From: Rebecca billardiae RCC1528
Taxonomy: Eukaryota; Haptophyta
Length of the DNA stretch: 64,000 nt
Reading direction: 5' to 3'
NCBI GenBank assembly: GCA_965240325.2
Contig: OZ251243.1
Location: 744,001-808,000 of the forward strand
Positions 29,419 to 39,584 of the stretch are shown here, piece by piece. Position 1 is the first letter of the stretch; every line of letters starts with the position of its first letter. The notes beneath the pieces are model-generated. The model saw only the letters and a list, made by a program, of their open reading frames with translations. It was not told the DNA's origin and made no database searches. The position numbers were made by a program, and so were the translations under genes.

Positions 29419-30452
29419 ATGACCGCGTTCCGCGGTCCTTTTCTGCATAGAATCAACGCAGTTGGGGGCCCGCGGTGGCCGTGCAATCGCGGCTCTCCGC
29501 CGTAGTGGCAGTTCGCCAGTTGAAGTCGGTTCTGAGATGACTGAAGCTATTAGTCCGACCGTCGCCCTGCCTGCGCGACCGCGAGACTCATTCACACTTC
29601 ACACAATCACAGCAGCGGACCTGAGACCGCACCCGGCACCGGTCGTCAAATCGGACGTCCGTCTGACAACTAGCTGCCAAATGTCCAACTGGCTGATCAG
29701 CTCGGATCCGACCCGTCCGCGATCGTGCCATCGGCATCGGAATTACTACTAGTAGCTGCCAAACTGTGTCCAACTCTGGCTGATCAGCTCGGATCCGACC
29801 CGTCCGCGATCGTGCCGAGTGAGTCGTGCCGCGGAGCTCGGAGTACTGAAGGAGTCGGGTGTGACAGCAGGGTGCTTTAGCGCTGCGGCCCGTGCCAGCC
29901 AACGACCAGACGTACTCTGGCCACTTGACCCGTTGCACGGGTGAGTGACCGTACGCCCCGGCTGCCTAGTGCCTACCGCGCGCGCCGCGCGACCGGCGAC
30001 TCGGGGTGATGGAGAGCGGATGGCGACAGCAGCAGCAGTGCTCATGAAGACGATGAAACTGGCGGCACGGGTGCACGAGGTGGCAGGCGAAAGCGCGCCG
30101 ACGAGACCGCATTTGACACACCTGAGCCGCACGCGCGTGCCGTCGCCGAGCGGCGAGCGCTGCAAACGCGTGAACCGTACCGCGCGCGCCACGACGGCGC
30201 GGCACTAGCTGATGCAGGCCGTACTGCCGGCACTGCTTCTGCGATCATGCGCCACGGTCGCAGCTGACTGCGTGAGCAGCAAGCGGGAGGCGGGTCCGGA
30301 GGCACGTGCAGGCGCCGTCCCGCATATCCGCCATCGCCCATCGTGCCGGGGCACGTCACCTCCGACGATCCGGATGTGGCCCAGTCCGGACGTCACGCGA
30401 TCCGGGAAGACGAGTACGATTCGCTCGTAACGAACCGTTACACTAACTAGAG
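29419..30452 (-). repeat. Dispersed repeat family B, full-length reversed copy
   Basis: Reverse complement of 2851-3931 over nearly its whole length, with the same two termini. It lacks one of the two internal ~100-bp blocks in part and differs by scattered indels. Confidence 0.8.
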
Positions 30453-31130
30453 AGTGAGTTGCAGCCGCCGCTGCACGCCGGCGGCAGCTTCACGACCACC
30501 TTCAGACGTTCGCTTGGTTCGTATACCGGTAGCGGTGCGGACAGCGCTGCAGCCTGCGTTGACAACTGCGCAGGGCACGCATCAAGCGCGCGCCCCTACT
30601 GTCTACTGAGCCTCGGACGTGTAAGGCTGGTGGACGGCCGTAAATCGAAACAGCTGCAGGCGAGGCCCGGGGCGCAGATCCAGTCGAGCAACACTGATGT
30701 GCGCGCCGCCGCCGAGAGTTGCAGCAGCAGGGGCAGGCAGCCAGGTGCCAGCCGCGCAGGGCACGGCACGCATCAAAACAGTTGCAGGCGAGGCCCGGTG
30801 CGCAGATCCAGTCGAGCAACGCCGCCGCAACACGGACCGGCGCGCCACTCCGTCCGGAGAGATGTAAAGAGTTGCAACCGCCGGGGGCAGGTGACAACCG
30901 CGCAGGACACGCGTCAAGCGTGCGTGCGCCTCCTGAGCACCGGGCATGAGAGCGGCCGTCATCAGTTGCAGGCGACGCCCGTTGTGCGGATCACTCGATC
31001 ACTCGTCGAGCCGTCGGATCAATCGTCGGGCGTTACAGATCGGTCATCGGCCGCACGGTCGCGAGGTGCAGGCGAGGTGCAGGTGGAGGGCGGCCGTCGA
31101 CAGTTGCAGGCGACAGGGCGTGAGCATCCT
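30453..31130 (+). repeat. Degenerate tandem repeat array, about 125-180-bp units
   Basis: The pair AGTTGCAGGCGAGGCCCGG and GCGCAGATCCAGTCGAGCAA recurs near 30655 and 30783, with further decayed units near 30868, 30960 and 31095. Each unit also carries a CGCAGGGCACGCATCAA-type block. Open frames across it reflect the repeats, not a recognisable protein. Confidence 0.65.
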
Positions 31131-31540
31131 GCTCACACATCACCCCGACGGTCCACACCCTCGGTCACAGCCCCGCGGCGCCCGCGGTGGCATCTCGACC
31201 TCCCGTCACTCCGTCAGGGCGGTCAGCCTGGCCCGAGCGGGCCCCCCCCTGACGAGCGAGTATCATCGCTGTTGATTATCAAATAGTGAGCCGCCTAACT
31301 TGAGTCGCGTCGACTGTGTGTGCACGTTAAAATCATAGTAAACTGTAATCGATCGACGGACCCTGATTGGCCCTCCATGTTTCGTCGAGAAGAATTTTCC
31401 TTCGGACGAACGGCAACTCGAGCGGAAAACATGTACACATCGCGCAGCCATCACTCGACAAAAGCGTACTCCGAATCTTTTCTTTCGAGGCCACTATGTG
31501 CGAGGACTGTCCCAACTGCAGACATGGTGGGTAGAACTCG
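31131..31540. other. Intergenic, nothing recognised
   Basis: Contains a lone reversed fragment of the family D head near 31317-31342 and no supported gene. Confidence 0.4.
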
Positions 31541-31655
31541 TCGAAACGATTGTTTGGCGAGTAAAACCCGGCGAACCGATGGTCTTTCGGAGCAACATTC
31601 GTCGAACCGTTGGTCTGACGAGTAAAAACAGCCGAACCGATGGTTTTTTATAGAG
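31541..31655 (+). repeat. Short tandem array, about 31-bp unit
   Basis: Four diverged units built on GCGAACCGATGGTCT / GTCGAACCGTTGGTCTG spaced about 31 bp apart. Confidence 0.6.
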
Positions 31656-31735
31656 AAAACTCCGAATTGTGGGCATTTTCGTAACTAACCCGACATCTGT
31701 GCCGCGGATCCACTTTACACGATTAAGTAGAGTAG

Positions 31736-32876
31736 ACTGTACCAAGGGCGGTAAGGGCTGTCAACTCCCAGTGGCGGCGGTGACAGAGGTTGGTTCCCGC
31801 TTCGCTGCTGCGCGGCCTCGCTCCAGCGACTAACTCTCGTGGGCGCCCGCCTCGGGGGGCGAGTGGGGCGCGCACGGCGCGAGCTCCTGCGGCCGTGTAC
31901 GCGCGCGCGGAGGCGGCGCGCGCGGCTGGGCAGGTGCTAGGGAGTGTATGTCGCCCTCCCACGCCGCGCGCCTTGCTCGCCGCCGCTGTCGCCGCGCCTC
32001 AGGCCAGCGCGCACGCGTGCGCCGCCTCCAGAGCCAGCCTCGGGCAATCGGCAGCCGCCCGCGCATGTGTGGTGCGCGGTCTGGTCGGCGCGAGTCGGTC
32101 GGGGCCATCGGGCGAGGTTCGCATACTATAGACGCGCGCTCTGCCGCCGCGCGCCGCCGCGCATGGGCCCGGTACCATCCCGTGAAGCTGTTGAAGGAAG
32201 CTGATCGATGAATGCACGACAAGCAGAAATGAGCTCGAACACGCGACAGTGAGCGCCCATGCGCGTGATAGGCGGCCGCATTGGGTGCGTGTACGGCGTC
32301 CAATGAGTGCATTGCCCCGCTCTCCATCGCCTGCGCTCGTCTGTTGTGCTCTTCAGCGTCTCCATGAGCGTCCAAACATGAGCATTTTCGCATTCGTGCT
32401 GCAGTTTGTGTCAGACCTAAGATGCTTGCGTGTCGACCCATGACAACCGTGCGCGGCGGCGCGCGGCGGCAGAGCGCGCGTCTATAGTATGCGAACCTCG
32501 CCCGATGGCCCCGACCGACTCGCGCCGACCAGACCGCGCACCACACGCGCGCGGCCAGCTGCCGCGGGCCCGAGGCTGGCTCTGGAGGCGGCGCACGCGT
32601 GCGCGCTGGCCTGAGGCGCGGCGACAGCGGCGGCGAGCAAGGCGCGCGGCGTGGGAGGGCGACATACACTCCCTAGCACCTGCCCAGCCGCGCGCGCCGC
32701 CTCCGCGCGCGCGTACACGGCCGCAGGAGCTCGCGCCGTGCGCGCCCCACTCGCCCCCCAGGGCGGGCGCCCACGAGAGTTAGTCGCTGGAGCGAGGCCG
32801 CGCAGCAGCGAAGCGGGAACCAACCTCTGTCACCGCCGCCACTGGGAGTTGACAGCCCTTACCGCCCTTGACTGTA
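31736..32876. repeat. Large inverted repeat (palindrome), arms about 430 bp
   Basis: The left arm (about 31736-32163) and right arm (about 32448-32876) are reverse complements with only a few differences, separated by about 285 bp of unique spacer. Each arm carries the same 113-codon open frame (31790-32131 plus; 32482-32823 minus), which starts MVPASLLRGL. The frame is Arg/Ala-rich, has no recognised domain and is probably not a gene. The right arm ends 58 bp before the start codon of the RTX-like gene. Confidence 0.9.
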
Positions 32877-32934
32877 CCCGCACAAGGCCGTGGCTCCCGA
32901 AGACTCGGTTTGGCGTGATAATGACCACACATTG

Positions 32935-35174
32935 ATGGCCTTGAGGATGTACTGCCGGCCATCGCGGCGGGCGCTCTTCCTCCTCGCGAGCGGCATGCTG
33001 CCGCTCGCGATCGTCACGCGCGCAGCAACGTCTCCAGGCCACGCGGGGCGCCCCCGCCCGACGAAGAGCCCCACGGAGATGGGCGCAGTGCAGTGGTACG
33101 ATACGCGCTGCGGCGCCGAGCCGCCGACGTGCCGCAGGCGCACGCCGCGCGGTCGACCGCTCTGGATGAGCCCCCCTGCGGTGCTGCGCGCGCTGGTCCT
33201 CGCCTGCATGCGCTGCCCAGGCGCGGCCGCGCACTCCAAGGCAAGTACACGGGCAAGGACGGCGGGGACGCCAGCATCGGTGTCGATGGCGACGACGAGA
33301 CCAACATGTTCACGGGGACAGCCGGCGACGACCTCTTCTACGGAGGCAACGGCGGGTCGATGGCCGGCGCTGGCGTGTACTATCACGGCGGCAACGCCGT
33401 CAACACGTTCAAGGTGCGTGAGACGCCGCCAGCCCCCGCGTCGCTGTGTGTGCCCCGCGCGCAGCCGGAGACAGGCCGCACGGCACGCATCGGCCGTGGG
33501 GGGCGCGCCGCCCGCCCGCCCGCAGACACGCGCGCACCCGCGTGCCATCGGCTCACGCGCGCCTCGGCGCTCCCTGGCTGCGCCCATGCGCACGCTGCGC
33601 CGATCCGCAATGCCGAACCTCGGCGGTTGCCATCACCGCTGCCCCGCCTACGCGCGCGGCGCGCACGCGCGCGTGGCGCACGCACGCAGGGCGGCGCGGG
33701 TGACGACCGCTTCTACGGCGGCTCCGTAACCGGTGGGCTTGGATATAACGGTCACGTGTACAACAACTTCTACGGAGAGGATGGTAACGACTACCTTGCG
33801 TCGGGCACGGCGAGCGGCCAGACTTGGAACACTTTCGATGGTGCGCGGCAGCGGGGCGTGCGCGCGCGCGCGCGGCGTCGATCGATCGGGCGAGCGGCCT
33901 GCCCGCTGCGTGGCCTCAGCCAGGGTCGGGCCCGGAGCAGCGCGGTGCACGGCTGCTGCTGCGGCGGCGGCGGCGGCGGCGTGCACATCCGATGCGATCG
34001 TGCACGCCCCTGTCACCTGCCATCCGCGCGCCCTGCGCACGGCGCAGGCGGAGACGGTGACGACATCCTGCGCCTGGACGGTGCAGGATGGTACTCGGTC
34101 AACGTGCTGACCGGTGAGCGCGCGCGCGGTGCGGTGTACGTGGCGAATAAGCATGGCCATCAAGGAGGAAGGAAGCTAGCAGTGCTGCCGTGATTGCGGC
34201 GCCGCGCATGCACGCTCGCGCCGCGTGCTGCTGCCGCTCGAGCCCCCGGTGCGCGCGCCCGCGCCTGCCCGACCTCGCGCGCAGGGGGGTCCGGCTACGA
34301 CCGCTTCTACGCGAACGCAGAAGGCCATTTTATGGGCAGCACGACCATCTACGCGGCCGATGGCGAGTACGACAAGGTCTACGCGGCCGATGGCTTCTAT
34401 GACAAGATCTACGCGGACGACGGGGACTATGTCGATGCGGACATGATCGATGCGGTCGTTCGAGTGCCCGCACCGCCACCGCAGCCGCCGAGTCCTTTGC
34501 CAGCGCCACCGCCCTCGTCGCCGCCGCCATCATCGCCGCCATCATCGCCACCGCCACCGCCGCCACAGCCGCCACAGCCGCCGCCGCCGCCGCCATCGCC
34601 ACGACGGTCAGCTGCGTGTGGCGCCGTGTGCTTCTTCACGGTGTGCGCGCGTGCCGCGCCCAGCCGTGCGCGCGCGCGCCCGTCTGCTCCGGTGGCGTGC
34701 GATCGCCGGACTTGCGCACGCGCCCCGCGAGAGCGCGCACGCGCATGCGCCCGCCCGCCCCACGCGCCGGGCCGAGTGCGGGCCGCCTGCGGCCGCTCCG
34801 CGCGCGCGCGCGCTCAGCCGCCCCTGCGCCACCTGGGCGTCTGCCCGCCGCGCTGCCCGTCATCCATGCCGCCCACTGCGCCGCAGCTGGTGGCTACTCT
34901 GCCCTCTGTCGCCAAGAGGGTGTTTTGCCTCCTCCTGAACGACTGCGCCGCCAGCGAGCACCACGCTCACGTCATCGGGCCCTCCTCCTCGTCCCGCTCC
35001 CTCCTCGCGCCGGCGGCATCCGATTCTGACGAGGCCGCCGCGCTGGGTACCGCTGCCCTGGTCGTCGCCGGTGCGCTGGCCACGGTGCTCGCGCTCGCGC
35101 TCGTGCGCGTCACTGCTCGCCACCGGCACCGCCGCCTGCCTGCTGCCGCTCCGCGCAGTCCGCCTGACGAGTAG
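32935..35174 (+). CDS. RTX-like calcium-binding-repeat membrane protein, six exons
   Basis: Inferred exons: 32935-33095, 33221-33413, 33690-33840, 34048-34113, 34285-34640 and 34818-35174. All have GT-AG introns and consistent phases, giving 427 residues. The signal peptide is in RRALFLLASGMLPLAIVTRA. The ectodomain has glycine/aspartate nonapeptide-type repeats as in hemolysin-type Ca2+-binding proteins: GTAGDDLFYGGNGG, GGAGDDRFYGGS, GGDGDDILRLDG, GGSGYDRFYANAEG. Three imperfect YAADGxYDK units follow (about 34363-34437). A long Pro/Ser stalk leads to a C-terminal transmembrane span (ALVVAGALATVLALALV) and a short basic tail, so it should be a type I surface protein. The first splice is the least certain. 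Ligands are unknown; calcium-dependent adhesion or a scale/cell-wall role is speculation. Confidence 0.7.
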
Positions 35175-35399
35175 CCTGACGGGTAGCCTGATGGTATAGC
35201 TTAGCAGCAGCCCTGGCTGGTGTGACTGGTGTGACTCGCGAGTCGCGTCGTCCGCCGATCGCGTCGTCCGCCGGCCGGGCCCGGCGGCGTGGGCGGCGGT
35301 CGTGGCGGCCCTCGCACCGGAACGGCACCGGCGCACCGCCCATTTTTCGGGTCGTTCGCGTCCGGGTTGGCCTGGCTGAAGTCCTGCCCTGGCCTGCCG

Positions 35400-36122
35400 A
35401 TGCCGACGGCGGCGGTCGCAATCTCGGCCGGCCTCCTCGCGTGCACGGCCGCCAAGGCCGGGCTCATTCCGCGCACGAGTGTCCCTCGCATCGTCACAAT
35501 GGCGCACCAAGTGGACGCAAACGACGCCGAGTCGGCGGAAGGCGCGTGGCAAACGCTCAGCAGCACTGCCACCATCTCCTCACCGTGGCTGACGGTGCAC
35601 TGCGAACGGCTGCTGGACACCGGCGGCCAAACGTTGGACTACTGGCGCGTCGAGCGTGCGAGCTCCGCCGTCGTACTCACCATCCACCAAGACCACCTCG
35701 TCTTCCCCCGACCGCAGTACCGGCCGGGCGTGGGGCGGGTGACGCTCGACTTTGCGGGTGGCCGCGTACCGCGGGCGGAAGAGGGGACAGACGAGGATGC
35801 GACGGCTGCGGCGTGGGGGATTCTGGAGCGCGAGCTGGGGCTGGCGGACGCGCGCAGCGCCGTGCGCGAGCTCCGCGCCCTGAACAGCCCGGCGTGCGGG
35901 GGCTGGGCGGTGGACAGCTCCTTCTCCTCGCAGCGGCTCTTCGGCTTTGTGGCCACGCTCTCGGACGGCGCGCAGCTCGACGGGGCTCGGCTGCACCCGC
36001 GGAGGTACGACGTGCGCGATGCGGCCCAGATGGAGGCGCTCCTGTGGGGCGGGGAGCTGCGCTGCCTGCAGTGCCGCGCTGTGCTCATGGAGTGGCTCCT
36101 GTCACGGGCAAGTCGGCCGTAG
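35400..36122 (+). CDS. Nudix-fold protein with degenerate catalytic box
   Basis: An ORF of 240 residues from the ATG at 35400, which gives a hydrophobic leader (MPTAAVAISAGLLACTAAKA) that may be a targeting peptide; a second candidate start is 35499. The body matches ADP-ribose-pyrophosphatase-like Nudix proteins: DYWRVERASSAVVLTIHQD, then the PQYRPGVGRVTLDFAGG strand ahead of the box. The Nudix box consensus is GX5EX7REUXEEXGU. Here it reads GGRVPRAEE, a four-residue-longer spacer, then GILERELGL, so the Arg and first two Glu of REUXEE are Gly, Ile and Arg, and only the last Glu remains. Metal-dependent hydrolysis is therefore doubtful. It may be a binding-only pseudoenzyme. No frame damage is seen. 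Confidence 0.6.
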   Translation: MPTAAVAISAGLLACTAAKAGLIPRTSVPRIVTMAHQVDANDAESAEGAWQTLSSTATISSPWLTVHCERLLDTGGQTLDYWRVERASSAVVLTIHQDHLVFPRPQYRPGVGRVTLDFAGGRVPRAEEGTDEDATAAAWGILERELGLADARSAVRELRALNSPACGGWAVDSSFSSQRLFGFVATLSDGAQLDGARLHPRRYDVRDAAQMEALLWGGELRCLQCRAVLMEWLLSRASRP

Positions 36123-36395
36123 GCGTACGGTAGTTATGACAGTGGCATGCAAGAACAGTTGTCAGTTGATGATGGCAAGTTGCCCCGAACTCTGACGGTC
36201 TACGCGGTGTCTATTGTACGCGTACTCTACGGGGTAGGTGGGCAGCCAGGGGCTGGCGGCAGCCGAGAGGGGCCGCTTTCCCCCGCCCCCGCAGCTGCGA
36301 AGGCGGTGGGGGTGCGCTGCTTGCCTCCGCGGGCGAGCAGCGCGCCTCAGTTACTGTGAGTCAGTTATTTTATTATAAAACGGTGTACGCCGCGC

Positions 36396-36770
36396 ATGTG
36401 GAATTGTGGACCTGCCCACGACCCTTATTGTCCGCCCGTCTTCCAGTTCTTCCCTTCGGCTGGGGCTCGATCAGTCGACGCGGCGTCGCTCACAGCGCAG
36501 GCAGGTGTTTGGCGTGGCTGCACTCTCGAGGTGGCTGGGATACAACATCCAGGTGCAGCACCCTCCCCGTGTGGTGTCAGAGCGCGCTCTCGAGCGCGTG
36601 CCTCCCGGAGCGCGGGGCGGCCGCTTGCTTTAATGGCCGCCTCGATGAGGTGCGGCAACGCGCCCCTCACCTGCCTGCGCCGGTCTGTTTTGTGGCGGTG
36701 TCTTTGTGCAGTGTTGGATGGCGTCAATCACGCCTTAACCAAGTGTGCACGTTAAATCATAGTAAACTGT
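36396..36770 (-). repeat. Repeat family D, longest copy
   Basis: Its head lies at 36729-36770 (reverse of ACAGTTTACTATGATTTAAC...), and its body matches 8741-8945 inverted. It lies about 95 bp before the ASM-like phosphodiesterase start. Confidence 0.75.
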
Positions 36771-36805
36771 ACAGTACGGTAGTAGTCAGTCAGTAGAGTA
36801 CAGAT

Positions 36806-36840
36806 ACAGTTTACTAAGAATGAGAGTCGCACCCCGCTCA
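36806..36840 (+). mobile_element. MITE-like family C, 5' fragment
   Basis: ACAGTTTACTAAGAATGAGAG, the left terminus of family C, with the rest lost. It ends 24 bp before the ATG of the downstream gene. Confidence 0.5.
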
Positions 36841-36863
36841 GTCAAAAGTGTAACAAGTGTGAC

Positions 36864-38717
36864 ATGTCACATGACCCTTCCGCTTCCGCGGCTGTGCGCA
36901 GCCGCGCCGTCGGGGTGCCGAGCCGCCCGATGCTCGAGGACGGAGCGGCGGCGCATCTGCTCCCGCCGGGGCCGGCGGCCGCGCGCGATGCGCGAAGGTG
37001 GTGGTCGGCACTGCTGCGTCCGATCCGGGTGCCGATCAGCCTCGCCGTGTCGCTCGTCGCACTCACGTGCCTGCTCGCGATCAGCGCGCTCGTGGACCGA
37101 CGCACCGAGCGCATGCGGCAGTTGCCGGTGGCAGCCGGATGGGACTGGCACCCACCGCACACGCTGGAGCTCGGCGTGGACGAGGGCAGCTTCCTCCACA
37201 TCACCGATGTGCATACCGAGCCGTACTACGACGCGACGAGCCCCAACCCGCTCATGAAGGCGTGCAGATCGTACGAGCCGACCGATTGCTCGAGCGCCCT
37301 CTCGATGGCGCAGTATGGCGCGATCCCGAAGGTGGTCGAGTTCAAGTTTGGGAGGCTGATGTGCGACGGCCCGTGGCTGCTGCTCAAGACGGCACTCGAG
37401 GCGGCGAAGCTCGTCCGGCGCGAGCCCGACTTCATCGTGATCACCGGCGATTTTCCGGCTCACCACCTGCTCTGCCGGCGCACGGAGCTGGACGTAATCG
37501 CCAACGTGACGGCAACGGTCGCCGCGGTCTTTCCCAATGCGCTGGTCGTGCCGACCGTGGGGAACAACGACTTCTTCCCCGACTACAACATGACGGTCGC
37601 GCCGGACGGCGAGGTGCACGACCAGCTCGAAGAGCTGTACTCGCTGTGGCGTCCGGCCGGCTGGCTGCCGGCCGGCAGCGAGCGCACATTTGCCCGCGGC
37701 GGCTTCTACAACGTCACGTCGCCCCGCTCGTCACGGCTGAGGCTCCTCGCGCTCAACTCGCTACTGTGGTCGATCAAGCGGCGGCATGGCTCGCCGGCCG
37801 TCGAGGCAGGCTGCCCCGACCAGGCCGGCAGCGGCGGCGGAGGACCAGACCCGGCGGGACAGTTCGCGTGGCTCCGCGCGCAGCTCGAGGATGCGCACTC
37901 GCTTGGGCAGAGAGCCTACCTGTTCGGCCACATCCCGCCGGGCTCGCAGAAAGGCGTCGCGCCCAACTACTGCGCGTACTACCTCGACGAGCTCGTGTCG
38001 CTCGTGAGCCAGCACCGCGAGACGGTCGGCGCGATGATCTTCGGCCACCACCACATGGACCAGTTCCGGGTGATGTGGGATGAGTCGAACGCGAGCGCGC
38101 CCGCTCCGTACTCGGCCGTCCTCATCGCGCCGCCGGTCACGTCCTCCGGGCGGAACAACCCGGCGTTCCGGTACATGGTGTACAACCGCGAGTCCGGCGG
38201 GCTGCTCGATTGGGTGGGCTACCTGCTCTCGCTGCAGCGCGCCAACTACCACGGCTTCTCCGCCGCCGACGCGCCCAGGCTGGCGTGGCGGCAGTTCTAC
38301 AGGCTGCGCGAGGCGTTCGGCAGCGCGGACGCGAGCCCTGCGTCGCTCGCCGGCATCTACCAGAAGATGATCCACTCGGAGGCGCTGATGTCCACGTACA
38401 TCGACCACGCGTACGGGCATTACCTCGGCGAGGAGGACTACGTGGGATACCTGTGCGACATACGGTATGTGCACTATCCGACCAACTCGGAGTGCAAGCG
38501 GCTGGGGCGCGAGGTCCCGGTTCAAGACCACGCGCCCGGGAGCGAGCCGGTGCTGCGCGATCGGCCCGGGGCATCGGGTGCTGATTCCGCCGACGACTCT
38601 AATGCGGGCGGCGCCGGCGTGCCGTCTGCGCCCGGCGGTGGCCTCGAGGACGGCTGGGGCGGCGGCGCGTCGTCATCGGATGACGGCGCCGGCAGCGATT
38701 ATGACGCCACCGCGTAG
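36864..38717 (+). CDS. Acid-sphingomyelinase-like / endopolyphosphatase-like metallophosphodiesterase, type II membrane
   Basis: A 617-residue single-exon ORF. A hydrophobic signal-anchor lies at about 53-75 (VPISLAVSLVALTCLLAISA), so the catalytic domain would be luminal or extracellular. Calcineurin-type metal-site motifs are in order: FLHITDVHTEPYY (D115, H117), ITGDFPAHH (D196), TVGNNDFFP (N234-N235-D236), GHIPPGS (H356) and GHHHMD (H395, H397). TGDFPAHH and NNPAFRYMVYN match the acid sphingomyelinase-like (SMPDL/Ppn1) branch. The usual GNHD reads GNND, which I recall from Ppn1-type endopolyphosphatases, so polyphosphate or nucleotide phosphodiester hydrolysis is as likely as sphingomyelin. 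Many NxT/S sites suit a secretory enzyme. The tail is acidic. An in-frame ATG at codon 23 is an alternative start. Confidence 0.85.
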   Translation: MSHDPSASAAVRSRAVGVPSRPMLEDGAAAHLLPPGPAAARDARRWWSALLRPIRVPISLAVSLVALTCLLAISALVDRRTERMRQLPVAAGWDWHPPHTLELGVDEGSFLHITDVHTEPYYDATSPNPLMKACRSYEPTDCSSALSMAQYGAIPKVVEFKFGRLMCDGPWLLLKTALEAAKLVRREPDFIVITGDFPAHHLLCRRTELDVIANVTATVAAVFPNALVVPTVGNNDFFPDYNMTVAPDGEVHDQLEELYSLWRPAGWLPAGSERTFARGGFYNVTSPRSSRLRLLALNSLLWSIKRRHGSPAVEAGCPDQAGSGGGGPDPAGQFAWLRAQLEDAHSLGQRAYLFGHIPPGSQKGVAPNYCAYYLDELVSLVSQHRETVGAMIFGHHHMDQFRVMWDESNASAPAPYSAVLIAPPVTSSGRNNPAFRYMVYNRESGGLLDWVGYLLSLQRANYHGFSAADAPRLAWRQFYRLREAFGSADASPASLAGIYQKMIHSEALMSTYIDHAYGHYLGEEDYVGYLCDIRYVHYPTNSECKRLGREVPVQDHAPGSEPVLRDRPGASGADSADDSNAGGAGVPSAPGGGLEDGWGGGASSSDDGAGSDYDATA

Positions 38718-38749
38718 CGACCGCCGCCATGCCTCATCAGCAGGTGATT

Positions 38750-38965
38750 ATGGCCCGCGGTGCAGCGGGCGGAGCGCGCAGCGTGGAGCCCGCACTGCGG
38801 GCCCGAACCACGTTTCAAAAAGATCTTTGATCAAGAAAACAGGGACGGGGGCGATTCATTAGGGCTGGCGGAGACCCAGTTTCGAGTTTTTGAAATTCAT
38901 TTGAGATCGCATAGAGAGGTCTATTAGGCCGAAAAAGAGCGCGCCCACGATATCCCCTAAGTAAA
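38750..38965 (+). repeat. Dispersed repeat family A, copy 3
   Basis: Starts ATGGCCCGCGGTGCAG and includes the hairpin and AAGATCTTTGATCAA motifs. It follows the phosphodiesterase stop codon by 33 bp. Confidence 0.8.
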
Positions 38966-39584
38966 TTTCCGCAAGGCGCTCATCACTCGTCATTTGGCGC
39001 TGCTTCAGCAGTGGCCCAAGGCATGGCTCCGGGGCGTAGCCGCAGTGACACGTGCGCGCCGAGCTGGGCCGGGGGGACACCACACCCACCGGGGCTGCAT
39101 GTGCACTCACCTCCGTCCGGCGCTTGGGAGCTCGGCACCTAGCAAGTCTCGGCACCTAGCAAGTGTACGCCTTCGGCAATTCCCTCTACTCAGGGCTTGT
39201 TCCTGACGTCATTCCTGGCAGCTCGTGCGCAGCACACCGGCTGGCGCGCGCATCGCCCGGCATGCCAAACGAAGGCCACGTGGTGCAGCCGGTGTGATCA
39301 CACTTGCGACTTATCACACCACCATGGCAGCCAGCTTATGCGCAGCGCACCGGCTGGCGCGCGTCTCGCCCGGCATGCCGAATGAAGGCCTCTTGGCGGT
39401 GCAGCCGCGTGCCGGCCTACCACTTGAGCTTCACCATGCACGGCCCGCGCGTGGTCCGCGGGAGGCTGGGAGCCTGAACGCAGTGCAACAATCTACCGGA
39501 CTCTTCTGAATTCTGATCAGAACGTTGGCGGTTGGCCAGTGCCCGGCGCTTGCGGCGGCTAGTAGCGCGACTTGCCACCTGCCG
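38966..39584 (+). other. Intergenic with a two-copy 65-bp repeat
   Basis: The block GCGCAGCACACCGGCTGGCG followed by TCGCCCGGCATGCC recurs at about 39217 and 39331, 114 bp apart. No supported gene. Confidence 0.5.

Noticed and set aside
30453-31130. CRISPR-like spaced repeats
   Set aside because: Repeat units are long and degenerate with no constant repeat/spacer pattern, and the genome is eukaryotic.
31790-32823. Identical 113-codon ORFs in the two palindrome arms as a duplicated gene
   Set aside because: Composition is GC-driven, several frames are open and no family fits; the duplication is of the DNA, not evidence of a gene.
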